Assembly: GCF_003002025.1 (NCBI RefSeq)
Contig: NZ_PVZB01000001.1
Span: forward strand, 186,001 to 250,000
Direction of reading: 5' to 3'
Source of the DNA: Paraburkholderia sp. BL25I1N1
GTDB lineage: Bacteria > Pseudomonadota > Gammaproteobacteria > Burkholderiales > Burkholderiaceae
DNA: 64,000 nucleotides
Part shown: positions 53,940-63,282 of the stretch, piece by piece
How positions within the stretch are numbered: position 1 is the stretch's first letter
Layout of the letters: each line of letters begins with the position of its first letter
Notes under the pieces: generated by a model
The model's input: the letters and a program-made list of their open reading frames with translations, nothing else
Database searches by the model: none
Told to the model about the DNA's origin: nothing
Translations under genes and position numbers: made by a program

Positions 53940-54890
53940 ATGCTAAGCCGAACCGCCGATCACCTTTTCTGGATGGCCCGCTACATGGAGCGCGCGGAGA
54001 ACACCGCCCGCATGCTCGATATCAACCTGAAGGCGCTGCTGTTGCCGCAGACGCCCGACCAGGAGGCGCGCGCGCAACGCTCGGTGCTGCGCATCTCCGA
54101 ACTCGAAACCGCCTTCGCGCAGCGTTACGACGAACCGACTCGCGAACACGTGCTCGATTTCATGGTGGCCGATGCGACCAATCCGTCGAGTATCCATTCG
54201 TGTCTGCAGGCCGCGCGCGAAAACGCCCGCGCCGTGCGCGGCACGCTGACGACCGAGTGGTGGGAAACCATCAACGACACGTGGCTCGAATTCAACGAGC
54301 GCGCCTCGGCGGGGCAGGCCGCGAGCAATCCGGGCGCGCTGTTCGAATGGGTCAAGTTCCGCTCGCACCTGTCGCGCGGCGTGACGATCGGCACCGCGCT
54401 GCAGGACGACGCGTTCTTCTTCACGCAGCTCGGCACTTTCCTCGAACGCGCCGACAACACCGCGCGGATTCTCGACGTGCGCTTTGCCGACGTGGAACCG
54501 AATTCACGCGATGCCGCGCGCCAGCTCGAAGATTTCTATTACTGGACCTCGATCCTGAGCTCGGTGTCGGCGCTGGAGATCTATCGCAAGGTGTATCGCG
54601 ACGTCGTCACGCCGGCGCGCGTGGTCGAACTGATGATCCTGAATCAGCAGATGCCGCGTTCGCTGCTGGCGTCGCTCGAAGGCGTCTGCGTGAATCTGGC
54701 GATGCTGCGCACCTCCGGCTCCAACCAGTGCGAACGGTTCGCCGGCAAGCTGCGCGCCGAACTCGTGTACTCCGACATCCGGCAGATTTTCGAAGCCGGC
54801 CTGCACGCCTATCTGACACAGTTCCTCGCTCGCGTGTTCGAGCTGGGCAATCTGGTTGCGCGTACCTATCTGATGTTGCCAGTCGCCTGA
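53940..54890 (+). CDS. Alpha-E domain protein (DUF403)
   Basis: A 316-residue, all-alpha protein that consists of the alpha-E domain. The hallmark ER is in HLFWMARYMERAENTARMLD (residues 9-28) and again in FLERADNTARILDVRF. It is the stand-alone version of the C-terminal domain of the fused protein at 4683. The function is unknown, but it is nearly always next to the ATP-grasp and transglutaminase genes and is predicted to act with them. The ATG at 53940 is the family's usual start. It lies 12 bases before the transglutaminase. Confidence 0.92.
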   Translation: MLSRTADHLFWMARYMERAENTARMLDINLKALLLPQTPDQEARAQRSVLRISELETAFAQRYDEPTREHVLDFMVADATNPSSIHSCLQAARENARAVRGTLTTEWWETINDTWLEFNERASAGQAASNPGALFEWVKFRSHLSRGVTIGTALQDDAFFFTQLGTFLERADNTARILDVRFADVEPNSRDAARQLEDFYYWTSILSSVSALEIYRKVYRDVVTPARVVELMILNQQMPRSLLASLEGVCVNLAMLRTSGSNQCERFAGKLRAELVYSDIRQIFEAGLHAYLTQFLARVFELGNLVARTYLMLPVA

Positions 54891-54902
54891 CGGAGTTTCT
54901 TT

Positions 54903-55703
54903 ATGTACCTGACGATCCGCCACGACACGTCCTATCGCTACGAAGCGACTGTCCATTATTCGATCCAGCAACTGCGTCTGACGCCGGCGAGCGGCGCCTC
55001 GCAGGTCGTACGGCGCTGGAGCATCGACGCACCGGGCAAGCTCGACGCGACCTTCGACGCTTACGGCAACGTGCTGCACACGCTGGTCATCAACAAGCCG
55101 CATAGCGAGATTCGTCTGCACGTGGCCGGCGAAGTGGACACGATTGCGCTGATCGACGGCCATTTGCCCGACGCCGTCGGCCCGATTCCGCTCGAGCATT
55201 TCACCTGCTCGACGCGCTTGACCGAGGCCGATGCGGCGGTCCGTGAACTGGCCGAATCGGTGCCGAGCTTGACCAGTTCGGCGAATCTGATCGCGCTCTC
55301 CGAACAGATCGTGCAGCGCGTGAAGTACAACCCGGGCATTACCGAAGTCACCAGCACGGCGGCCCAGGCGCTCGAACTCGGCAACGGCGTATGTCAGGAC
55401 CACGCGCATCTGATGCTCGCGTGCTGCCGCGCGCGCGGCATTCCGGCGCGCTACGTGAGCGGCTATATCGAACCCGGCGAGGTGACGCACGGCGCGAGCC
55501 ATGCGTGGGTCGACGTGTGGGTCGAAGGCAAGGGCTGGATTTCCATCGACGTCACGCATGCGGCGTTTGCCAGCGAACTCTACTGCCGTCTCGCCGTCGC
55601 GCGCGACTACGAAGCCGCCGCGCCGGTGCGTGGCCGGCGTATCGGCGGGCTGGAAGAACAGCTTAAAGTGTCCGTTACGGTCAGCGGGCAACAGTCGCAG
55701 TAG
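54903..55703 (+). CDS. Transglutaminase-like protein of the Anbu-linked operon
   Basis: A 266-residue transglutaminase-family protein with Cys164 (GVCQDHAHL), His200 (ASHAWVDVW) and Asp216 (WISIDVTHA). The N-terminal domain (MYLTIRHDTSYRYEATVHYSIQQLRLTP) is the bacterial transglutaminase N-domain. It is clearly related to the gene at 7316 but diverged. It follows the alpha-E gene by 12 bases and precedes the proteasome-like gene by 177 bases. Confidence 0.93.
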   Translation: MYLTIRHDTSYRYEATVHYSIQQLRLTPASGASQVVRRWSIDAPGKLDATFDAYGNVLHTLVINKPHSEIRLHVAGEVDTIALIDGHLPDAVGPIPLEHFTCSTRLTEADAAVRELAESVPSLTSSANLIALSEQIVQRVKYNPGITEVTSTAAQALELGNGVCQDHAHLMLACCRARGIPARYVSGYIEPGEVTHGASHAWVDVWVEGKGWISIDVTHAAFASELYCRLAVARDYEAAAPVRGRRIGGLEEQLKVSVTVSGQQSQ

Positions 55704-55880
55704 ACGCGCAACGAGGCCGGCTCACAAAAGGGCTCCGGAGGCGCCAGTGAGCGCCAGCCCTCAATCGCCATTCAGAATAGGCCCGCGACGGCCGATAAAC
55801 GGGATATAACGGGATAGAGGCGCATGCGCGCCGCATTACAATAGCGCCGTTCAGTTGTTTTTTTGCGGGTACCTTTTCTT

Positions 55881-56753
55881 ATGACTTACTGTGTCGCGAT
55901 GTCCGTCGACGACGGTCTCGTGTTCCTCTCGGACACGCGCACCAATGCGGGCGTCGATCACATCAGCACCGCGCGCAAGATGTCGGTGTTCGAGTTGCCG
56001 GGCGAACGCATGCTCACGCTGCTGGGCGCCGGCAATCTGTCGCTGACTCAAGCGGTGCTGCACGAGTTGTCCGAGCCCACCGATCCTTCCCAGCCCACGC
56101 TCTGGAGCGCGCCGACCATGGCCGACGCCGCCCGTGTGATCGGCCGTGCGGTGCGTTGCGTGCATCAGCGCGAGGCGGAGGCGTTGCAGGAATTCGGCGT
56201 CGACTTCAATTGCAGCTTCATTCTCGGTGGGCAGATCGCGGGCAACCGGCCGCGTCTGTTCATGATCTATGCGGCGGGCAATTTTATTGAGGCGTCGGCG
56301 GTCAATCCGTATTTCCAGATCGGCGAGGCCAAGTACGGCAAGCCGATCATCGACCGCGTGTTGACGCCGTCCACGCCGCTCGACGAAGCCGCCAAATGCG
56401 CGCTGATCTCCATGGACTCGACGCTGCGCTCGAATCTGTCGGTCGGCCTGCCGCTCGATCTGCTGGTCTACCAGAAGGACACGCTGCGCGTCACGCGCTT
56501 CGTTTCGATCGATCACGACAACGCGTACTTCGAAATGATTCACCGGACATGGGGCGAGCGGCTGCGCCAGGTGTTCGGCGAGATCCCCGATCCGGACTGG
56601 CAGGAATCGCCAAATGTGCCGCTGTTGCAGCGGGAGCGGGCGCTGGTGCTGCATCGCGCGCCGGTGGGCGCTGACGGCATCGAGCATGAACTCGACGCAA
56701 AGCCCGCGCAGACGTTGGCGCAGGCGGAGAGGGGCAAGGCGCAGCGGAAGTAG
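55881..56753 (+). CDS. Proteasome-like peptidase Anbu
   Basis: A 290-residue Ntn-hydrolase related to HslV and proteasome beta subunits. The start MTYCVAMSVDDGLVFLSDTRTNAGVDHISTARKM has Thr directly after Met, so Met removal would expose an N-terminal Thr. Asp18, Arg20 and Lys33, counted from Met, occupy the places of the proteasome catalytic residues. The ATG at 55881 is chosen because an earlier TTG at 55863 would bury that Thr. Anbu forms ring-like or helical assemblies without a dedicated ATPase. It is a regular partner of ATP-grasp, alpha-E and transglutaminase genes, suggesting it cuts or matures their product. The C-terminal 30 residues are low-complexity. Confidence 0.93.
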   Translation: MTYCVAMSVDDGLVFLSDTRTNAGVDHISTARKMSVFELPGERMLTLLGAGNLSLTQAVLHELSEPTDPSQPTLWSAPTMADAARVIGRAVRCVHQREAEALQEFGVDFNCSFILGGQIAGNRPRLFMIYAAGNFIEASAVNPYFQIGEAKYGKPIIDRVLTPSTPLDEAAKCALISMDSTLRSNLSVGLPLDLLVYQKDTLRVTRFVSIDHDNAYFEMIHRTWGERLRQVFGEIPDPDWQESPNVPLLQRERALVLHRAPVGADGIEHELDAKPAQTLAQAERGKAQRK

Positions 56754-56916
56754 GCCGAAGACAGACGCGGGCGCATGCGCGTCGGGCCGGCGTGAAGTGC
56801 GGGCTCAGTGCGGGCTCGGCGGGAAGCAGTACAGCAGAGGTCGTCAGGAGCCTGAAGCGGGCTTGCTGGCGGCCTTTTTCATTGGGTCATCGAGAAGCAT
56901 CAAAGAACTCAGGACG

Positions 56917-56956
56917 AAAAAAAACCAGCCACAGGCTTTCGCCTGTGGCTGGTTTT
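56917..56956 (-). terminator. Intrinsic terminator of the porin gene
   Basis: AAAACCAGCCACAGGC (56921-56936) and GCCTGTGGCTGGTTTT (56941-56956) form a perfect 16-bp stem with the loop TTTC. The A-run at 56917-56924 becomes a T-run in the minus-strand transcript. It also has T's on the plus side, so it can stop read-through from Anbu. Confidence 0.93.
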
Positions 56957-56992
56957 CAACTGCGTGTTGCTTCAGCAGTCCGTCAAGTTCGA

Positions 56993-58180
56993 TTAGAACT
57001 TGTGGCGGATGCCCAGGCTGACCAGTTCTTGCGAGCTGGAAGCCGAGTTGTAGCCGTACGAACCGATTGCTGCGCCTGCATCGACCAGCGTACCGGCCGA
57101 CGTGCGTTGCTGACCGCTTGCGTGCTGATATGCGCCGACCAGGTAGACGTCCGTGCGCTTCGACAGGTTGTAGTCGCCGCCCAGGGAAACCTGGTGATAC
57201 GTTGCGCTCGAATCGCCGCTAGCCTTGGTGTAGATGTAGCCCACGCCAACCAGCATTGCCGGCGTTGCCTGGTAACCCAGGTATGCGCCACCGACGTTGT
57301 ACTTCTGGGTCGAACCGAAGCCCGAGTTCGCGTCCGGCTTGTACTGTGCGTTGCTGTAACGCAGGTTGGCCGTGAACGGGCCTGCGACATATTGCACAGC
57401 GACCGAAGCGATGCCGATCGACTTGGCCGCGGCGTATGCGCCGTTGACCTGGTTGTCGAACGTGCCGTCCGACGTGCTGCCGTTCCAGCCAGCTGTCGGC
57501 GGCGTGCCGGCGGTGCGGCTAGCCAGCGTGTTGCCGTTGTCCATGCGGAAATAACCGGCAGCCACGCTGAACGGGCCCGTTGCATAGGTTGCAGCGCCCG
57601 ACCACGATTGACCCGAACCCGTTGCGCCAGCCACGCCGCCCAGAGCGTACATGCCTTCGAACTGGAAGCCGCCCCACACCGGCGAGGTGTACTTGATGGC
57701 GCTGTTCGTGCGCGAGGAGTTGTCGTTGTTGTCGACGTCGCCCGGCGTGGTGAAGGTCGAACCGAAGTAGTTGTCAGCCGTCAGCGGCTGAACCAGGTCG
57801 ACCAGCGGGTCGTATTGACGACCCAGCGTGAACGTACCCCACTGATCACCCGTCAGGCCGACGTAGGCTTGACGACCGAACATACGGCCGCCTTGAGCCA
57901 GCTTGCCGTTGTTCACGTCAAAGCCGTTTTCCAACTGGAAGATTGCCTTCAGGCCGCCGCCGAGGTCTTCCGTGCCCTTCAAGCCGAAACGCGGACCTTG
58001 CAGGTTGCCGCCGACCAGGCCGACCTGATTCGAGTTCTTGCCGTTCGCGTCAACCGTGTTGTGAGCGTACTGGATCGATTCGTCGATCAAACCGTACAGG
58101 GTCACGCTGCTTTGAGCATGTGCCACGCCAGTGACGCCGAGGAGCGCCAGCGAGAGGGTAGACAGTGCGATTCGTTTCAT
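56993..58180 (-). CDS. Gram-negative trimeric porin (OmpC-like, Burkholderia type)
   Basis: A 395-residue porin with a clean signal peptide (MKRIALSTLSLALLGVTGVAHA). The mature start QSSVTLYGLIDESIQYAHN and the terminal GIRHKF, ending in Phe, are hallmarks of the Burkholderiales porin family. TLGRQYDPLVDLVQPLTADNYFGS contains the loop-3 region. The ATG at 58180 follows GGAG by six bases; a GTG at 58192 is less likely. It gives general diffusion of small solutes and is probably highly expressed, given codon use and a strong terminator. Confidence 0.95.
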   Translation of the reverse strand: MKRIALSTLSLALLGVTGVAHAQSSVTLYGLIDESIQYAHNTVDANGKNSNQVGLVGGNLQGPRFGLKGTEDLGGGLKAIFQLENGFDVNNGKLAQGGRMFGRQAYVGLTGDQWGTFTLGRQYDPLVDLVQPLTADNYFGSTFTTPGDVDNNDNSSRTNSAIKYTSPVWGGFQFEGMYALGGVAGATGSGQSWSGAATYATGPFSVAAGYFRMDNGNTLASRTAGTPPTAGWNGSTSDGTFDNQVNGAYAAAKSIGIASVAVQYVAGPFTANLRYSNAQYKPDANSGFGSTQKYNVGGAYLGYQATPAMLVGVGYIYTKASGDSSATYHQVSLGGDYNLSKRTDVYLVGAYQHASGQQRTSAGTLVDAGAAIGSYGYNSASSSQELVSLGIRHKF

Positions 58181-58596
58181 CCATTTCTCCACGCAGATGA
58201 TTAGTTTCTTTGTTGCGGAAAGGAGAATAGCTCACGGGGTCAATCGGCAAGAACTGGAAAAAAAAGAGTGTCTCCAAAAACTGACAGACCACGCAACGCC
58301 TTGTATTTAAAGCGCGTTAACGATTATTTCTGTTTCAGCAACATTTATTCGTTGACTCAGCATTATTGTTGTTTTGATGACAGTGACGGCTCCAATACGC
58401 GCACTTTCGACATTGATTTGTAGGCTAAATGTAATGATGTCGTCTAATTTCCCGGCTCGTTCTGTAGCGTTTTCATAAGAATCGAAGCAGATCTGGCTTG
58501 ACGGAGCGGCTAGACAGGTTTTCGTCGTTGTGAGCAGGCGCACCCGTGCAGGCGCTTGCAGATGCGGCCCATGAAGCCGGCCCGCGACTGAATGTC
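58181..58596. other. AT-rich intergenic region upstream of the porin
   Basis: About 416 bases of lower GC between two minus-strand genes, holding the porin promoter and 5' leader. A 78-codon minus-strand frame (58307-58543) has no ribosome binding site or known product. No strong terminator or palindrome was seen. Confidence 0.4.
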
Positions 58597-59928
58597 TTAG
58601 CGTTCGCTGTTATCGGTATTGCGGCGCGCGACCATTGCTGCAGCCAGTCCGGCAGTCGCCGCCACCAGCACTGAAGTCCACGGATGCCGCCTCACGTAGC
58701 GATCGGCCGCAACGGCTTTGCGGCTCGCTTCGATCAATGTGACGGCGGCGATGCGCGTCGCTTGCGCTTCGGCGAGCACGACCGTGCGGCCGACCTTGAG
58801 CGCCGTTGCCCGCGCCGACGGCCGGTTTCTGGCTTGCGTCTGGAAAGTCGCCGCCGGCGCGGCGCCGTCCAGCGCGCGGGCCCTCGCAGCGCGCATGGCG
58901 GGAGTGAGAGCGGCGTCGCCCAACGCGGCGCGTTCGTCTGTTTGCGCATCGGCGTGCGGCACCGCATCCGCGCCAACAGTCGATGCCGCCAGCACCGAGG
59001 CGAGCTTGGCACGGCTGCCGGGCGGCGTCTCGTTCTGCATACCCCAGCCTCCGCGCGGATCATGCATGCGCCCGCGCGCCGCCGAGAATTCCGCACCGAG
59101 CAGCAGCACGGCGGCGGAGAAGTACAGCCACATCAGCAGCACGGCGAGCGAACCGGCCGCGCCGAACGAGGTGGCCATGCCGGCGTGCGCGAGATACAGC
59201 GCGAACAACTTTTTGCCCGCCGAAAACAGCGCGGCCGCGACTATCCCGCCGACGAACGCATCGCGCCAGCGCACGCGCGCATCCGGCAAAAACTTGAGCA
59301 AGCCCGCGAAAGCGAACGCCAGCACGAGCAAGCCGACGCCGAGTTGCAGAAGATTGCCGATCACGACATACGGCGAGTCGCCCCACAGCCACTTGCCGAC
59401 GAAGGTGATGACGGTATCGAGCACGAGCGACACGATCAGCAAAAACGCGACGCCGAGCACCAGCCCGAACGAAATCAGCCGCACGCGCACGAGTGCCATC
59501 ACGCTCGACGAACGCGGCCCGGTATTCGGCCAGACTATATTGAGTGCGCTATTGAGCGAAGAGAAGGTCGCGGAGGCGCCGATCACCAGCGTCACGAGCG
59601 AGATCACGGCCGCGACGCCACCGGCGCTACCGCTGTGATGCGCGTTCTCGACGATCGTCTGGACGCCCGCTGCGGCCTGGTCGCCGAGCAAGCCGTGGAT
59701 ATGGGTGAACAACTCGCCGCGCGCGGCTTCGGCGCCGAAGAACCAGCCGGCCACGGCGATCACCATCACCAGCGTGGGCGCAAGCGAGAATGCCGCATAG
59801 AAAGCGATGCTGGCGGCCATGGCCGCGCAGCGGTCTTCGGCAAACTGTTTGAAGGCGCCGATGGCCCAGTTGGCCTGTTTGCGGGCCACTTGCTGGAGGT
59901 TCTCGGCGGAAAGCGTGTCGATGTCCAT
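58597..59928 (-). CDS. YihY/UPF0761-family membrane protein with a YqjD/ElaB-like C-terminal extension
   Basis: A 443-residue protein. The first 300 residues form the YihY (formerly RNase BN) domain with six spans (AASIAFYAAFSLAPTLVMVIAVAGW, AVISLVTLVIGASATFSSLNSALN, FSAGKKLFALYLAHAGMATSFGAAGSLAVLLMWLYFSAAVLLLGAEFSAA). A linker of about 80 residues rich in Ala, Arg and Asp follows. The end, AADRYVRRHPWTSVLVAATAGLAAAMVARR, is strikingly like the C-terminus of DUF883 proteins (YqjD/ElaB), whose last helix anchors ribosome-associated proteins in the membrane. Ordinary YihY proteins are about 280-300 residues. The biochemical function of YihY is unknown, and the RNase BN name was an error. Confidence 0.88.
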   Translation of the reverse strand: MDIDTLSAENLQQVARKQANWAIGAFKQFAEDRCAAMAASIAFYAAFSLAPTLVMVIAVAGWFFGAEAARGELFTHIHGLLGDQAAAGVQTIVENAHHSGSAGGVAAVISLVTLVIGASATFSSLNSALNIVWPNTGPRSSSVMALVRVRLISFGLVLGVAFLLIVSLVLDTVITFVGKWLWGDSPYVVIGNLLQLGVGLLVLAFAFAGLLKFLPDARVRWRDAFVGGIVAAALFSAGKKLFALYLAHAGMATSFGAAGSLAVLLMWLYFSAAVLLLGAEFSAARGRMHDPRGGWGMQNETPPGSRAKLASVLAASTVGADAVPHADAQTDERAALGDAALTPAMRAARARALDGAAPAATFQTQARNRPSARATALKVGRTVVLAEAQATRIAAVTLIEASRKAVAADRYVRRHPWTSVLVAATAGLAAAMVARRNTDNSER

Positions 59929-60183
59929 GGTCGTGTTCCCAATGGGTGCTGGCGCCGCGCGGGCAATTCGAGGTGGCGGGTGCGGACCGGGTGTGTGCGG
60001 ACAGATCGGGCTGCTTCGCCGCAGTCTTCGCGTTCAAGCCTTTCGCAAACCTTGTGCCTGTCACTATAACAAGCGCGACCGGCGCGCGCCGCATGCGTGC
60101 CGGTCATGTGCCGGCACCGTCGGCGCACCTTGAGCCAGGTGTGCCGTTAGAATGCGCAGGGATCCTCACACACTTTGCTCACT

Positions 60184-60723
60184 ATGCACTCGCACGAACT
60201 CGTACAGCGGCTGGACGTCATTGCAGCGGAACAATTGGACGCGCATTTGCCTGCGCATGTGGTCGAGCAATTGCCGGCGCAAGGCGTCACGGTTTTCTCC
60301 GTCACCGACGACGCGTCGGACACCGCCGCATTCAGCGCGCGCTACGGCTTCGGTCTGGAAGACTGCGCGAACACGATCGTGATCCGTTACAAGAAAGAGG
60401 GCGGCGAGCATTATGCGGCGGTGGTCTCGCTGGGTTCGCTGCGGCTCGACATCAACGGTGCGGTGAAGGCGGCGCTGGGCGCGCAGCGGCTTTCTTTCGC
60501 CAAACGGGAAGCAGCGGTCGAGCATAGCGGCATGGAGTTCGGCGGTATCACGGCCTTCGGTCTGCCGGACGACTGGCGCATTCTCGTCGATGCCGCCGTC
60601 ATGGAGCGGACCCAGATCGTCATGGGCGCGGGCGTGCGAGCCGCCAAGTTGTTGCTGGCGCCTGACGTCCTGCGTCAGTGGCCGCGCTGCGAAGTTGCCT
60701 CGCTGACGCTGCCGGTGGAATAA
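60184..60723 (+). CDS. YbaK/EbsC-domain protein, possible aminoacyl-tRNA deacylase
   Basis: A 179-residue protein. The C-terminal half, GMEFGGITAFGLPDDWRILVDAAVMERTQIVMGAGVRAAKLLLAPDVL, matches the YbaK/prolyl-tRNA editing fold (GG-x-PFG...D...GAG). Members remove wrongly attached amino acids from tRNA. The N-terminal half is less conserved (NTIVIRYKKEGGEHYAAVVSLGSLRLDINGAVKAALGAQRLSFAKREAA). The ATG at 60184 is taken; one at 60175 is three codons upstream. It stands alone between divergent genes. The exact substrate is unknown. Confidence 0.8.
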   Translation: MHSHELVQRLDVIAAEQLDAHLPAHVVEQLPAQGVTVFSVTDDASDTAAFSARYGFGLEDCANTIVIRYKKEGGEHYAAVVSLGSLRLDINGAVKAALGAQRLSFAKREAAVEHSGMEFGGITAFGLPDDWRILVDAAVMERTQIVMGAGVRAAKLLLAPDVLRQWPRCEVASLTLPVE

Positions 60724-60957
60724 ATCGTCGCCCACCTCGCGTGCGCGCAATCAGATTACCAAGGCGCCGCCACGTCCATCGCGTCGTGAGCCGCGCCTGC
60801 CAGACCCTCGTCCTGGCCCTGCGCCCGAAGCCGATCGGCAAAGCCTGAAGTTTTCCGTCCCGTTCCGCCGTTAATCCGAAGAGTGGCATGAATCGCCGCG
60901 GCGTCCGCGGGGGTGTTCACGTTGCCGGAACGACGCGGGCCTGCGCCTGAGCGTACG

Positions 60958-62445
60958 TCAGGCTAGCGCGATACCGGCGCGGCTCAGCAGGCGCTGGTTG
61001 CGTTCGGACAAGTTCTTCATGCTCAATTCCTTGCCGGCTTTTCGATAACGCTCGACCAGCGCTTGCAATGCCGCCAAGGCTGAATGATCTGCCAGCAGCA
61101 GATCGCGGCAGTCGACGGTGACGCGCTCGGGATCTTCTACGGGGTTGAAAAGCTCGTGAAAGCGGGTGGCCGATGCGAAAAACAGCGTGCCGCGTGGCGC
61201 GTAAATCTTGTCGCCGGCGCGGTCTTCGACATGCGCGTGGATTTCACGAGCGTGCTGCCACGCAAAATTGAGCGCGGCGATCACGATGCCGCACAACACC
61301 GCGATCGCCAGATCGGAAAACACGGTGATGACGCTGACCGCCACGATCACCAGCGCGTCGTTACGCGGCACCTTGCCGAGCACGCGCAGCGAACCCCACG
61401 CGAAAGTCTGTTGCGCCACCACGAACATCACACCGACCAGCGCCGCCAGCGGAATGCGTTCGATCAGAGGCGACAGGAACAGGATGTACATCAGGATCAT
61501 CACGCCGCTGACCACGCCGGACAGGCGCGACCGGCCGCCCGAATTCAGATTGATCATGGTCTGGCCGATCATGGCGCAACCGCCCATGCCGCCGAACAGA
61601 CCCGAGGCGATATTCGCGGCGCCGAGCGCGACGCATTCACGATTCGGCTGGCCGCGCGTTTCGGTGATCTCGTCGGTCAGATTGAAGGTCAGCAGCGTTT
61701 CCAGCAGACCGACAATCGCCATCAGCACCGCGTAGGGCAGCACCACATGAAGCGTGTCCAGATTCAGCGGGACGCCCGGCATATGCAGACTCGGCAGGCC
61801 GCCCGCAATGTGCGCCATGTCGCCGAGCGTGCGGGTCGGCACAGGCAGCCAGTGCGTGAAGAGGCCCACGCCGACGATCGCCACCAGCGCGGGCGGCGCC
61901 GCGCGCGTGAGCCGCGGCAGCAGATAAACGATCGCCATGGTCAGCGCGACGAGTCCGCACATCACGAGCAGCGCGCTGCCGTGCAGCCATTGCTCGCCTT
62001 GCGGCGTGCTCTGCCTGAAGTGTGCGAGTTGCGCCATCGCGATGATGATCGCCAGTCCGTTGACGAAGCCGAGCATCACCGGATGCGGGACCATACGGAT
62101 CAGTTTGCCGAGCCGCAGAGCACCGAACAGGACCATCAAGATGCCGCTCAGGATCACGGTGGCAAGAAGATATTGCGCGCCGTGTTGCACGACGAGCGCC
62201 ACGATGACCACCGCCATCGAACCGGCGGCTCCGGAAATCATGCCAGGTCGTCCGCCGAATAACGCCGTGATGGCGCAGATGAAGAAGGCGCCGTACAGCC
62301 CCATCAACGGATTGAGATGGGCGACCAGCGCGAAGGCGATGCATTCCGGCACCAGCGCGAACGACGAGGTCAGTCCTGCGAGGACATTGCTTTTGATGCC
62401 TGGCAGCGTGGCGAGCCAGCCATGAGTGGGACGAGCGGTGTTCAT
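60958..62445 (-). CDS. SulP-family inorganic anion transporter with STAS domain
   Basis: A 495-residue inner-membrane protein with about 12-14 spans (KSNVLAGLTSSFALVPECIAFALVAHLNPLMGLYGAFF, TEITETRGQPNRECVALGAANIASGLFGGMGGCAMIGQTMINLNSGGRSRLS). A short C-terminal STAS-like region (about 410-480) ends the protein. SulP members carry sulfate, bicarbonate or other anions with Na+ or H+. The ATG at 62445 is preferred over 62487, since the sequence MNTARPTHGWLATLPG is the likely N-terminus. The substrate cannot be read from sequence. Confidence 0.9.
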   Translation of the reverse strand: MNTARPTHGWLATLPGIKSNVLAGLTSSFALVPECIAFALVAHLNPLMGLYGAFFICAITALFGGRPGMISGAAGSMAVVIVALVVQHGAQYLLATVILSGILMVLFGALRLGKLIRMVPHPVMLGFVNGLAIIIAMAQLAHFRQSTPQGEQWLHGSALLVMCGLVALTMAIVYLLPRLTRAAPPALVAIVGVGLFTHWLPVPTRTLGDMAHIAGGLPSLHMPGVPLNLDTLHVVLPYAVLMAIVGLLETLLTFNLTDEITETRGQPNRECVALGAANIASGLFGGMGGCAMIGQTMINLNSGGRSRLSGVVSGVMILMYILFLSPLIERIPLAALVGVMFVVAQQTFAWGSLRVLGKVPRNDALVIVAVSVITVFSDLAIAVLCGIVIAALNFAWQHAREIHAHVEDRAGDKIYAPRGTLFFASATRFHELFNPVEDPERVTVDCRDLLLADHSALAALQALVERYRKAGKELSMKNLSERNQRLLSRAGIALA

Positions 62446-62640
62446 CTTCAACGAGGTGGGAAGTGCGGACTGACGGCGTGCATGCAAGCGAGACGCGCGT
62501 CCGCAGACAGGGTGTCCCGGCCTGGGGCGCCGCGGTGGCCGGGCAAGATTGCAAAAAGCGCGGATTTTACAGCAGTGCGGTCTGGATGACCGGGAGGCGA
62601 ATTACGCGGCGGCAGCTTCCGCTCCGCGCGAGTTAGAGAT

Positions 62641-62670
62641 GCCAGACAGCCGGCGAGGCGGCTGTCTGGC
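62641..62670 (-). terminator. Hairpin downstream of the Ysc84-type lipoprotein gene
   Basis: GCCAGACAGCCG (62641-62652) and CGGCTGTCTGGC (62659-62670) form a perfect 12-bp stem. The T-run is poor, so it is a weak or processing-type terminator for the minus-strand lipoprotein gene that ends at 62692. Confidence 0.6.
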
Positions 62671-62691
62671 AGTGCGTGTGGACGCTCACGT

Positions 62692-63282
62692 TCAGATCAT
62701 CAGACGCGAAACCTTGGTGCCTTCGAGCGATACGCCGGCCATCAGTCCGCCGTTCGTCAGCACAAAGGCTTCGACCGGGCTGGTGGCGGTAGAGGTATCG
62801 ACCGCGCCGTTCGCGCCGATCTTCAGCAAAGCGACGGTGGCGTCCGCACCGGCTGCCCAGCCCTGGCTGCTCGTGAATTTGTCGAGTGCTTCTTGCGTCA
62901 TGAATAGGAAGATCAGTGCCTTGGACTGCGCTCCGATCTGCAAACCGAACGAGCCCGCAACGGTGCTGTAGTAACCCGCCGTGCGGCCACCCACGCGCAA
63001 TGCGCCTTCGCCGTATTGGCCGCCGACCCAGAAGCCCGCCGAAATGACGTTCGGGAACACCAGAACGCCGCGCGCCTTGGCCACCAGTTCACGTGAGCCT
63101 GTGACGTTCTCATAGAGACGCGACAGCGTGGAATCGACCCCGGCATTGATGCTGTCCCGTTTGCCGGCGTTGGCCGAAGGCGATGCGCTCGAGGACGGCG
63201 ACGTGGTCGTGCAGCCGGCAAGGCCGAGTCCGGCGGTGGCGAGCGCGGCGCTGGTCGTCATGATGAATTGTCGTCTACGCAT
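62692..63282 (-). CDS. Ysc84/SYLF-domain lipoprotein (BPSL1445 type)
   Basis: A 196-residue protein. The signal MRRRQFIMTTSAALATAGLGLAGC ends in a lipobox (LAGC, Cys24) and has a twin-arginine-like start. The mature protein has a Ser-rich linker and then the SYLF fold (ARGVLVFPNVISAGFWVGGQYGEGALRVGGRTAGYYSTVAGSFGLQIGAQSKALIFLFMTQEALDKF), which binds lipids in eukaryotes. It resembles the Burkholderia lipoprotein BPSL1445. Its exact role is unknown. Confidence 0.9.
   Translation of the reverse strand: MRRRQFIMTTSAALATAGLGLAGCTTTSPSSSASPSANAGKRDSINAGVDSTLSRLYENVTGSRELVAKARGVLVFPNVISAGFWVGGQYGEGALRVGGRTAGYYSTVAGSFGLQIGAQSKALIFLFMTQEALDKFTSSQGWAAGADATVALLKIGANGAVDTSTATSPVEAFVLTNGGLMAGVSLEGTKVSRLMI

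Noticed and set aside
58307..58543. A 78-codon minus-strand frame upstream of the porin
   Set aside because: No ribosome binding site or homologue recognised, and it lies in an AT-rich promoter region.
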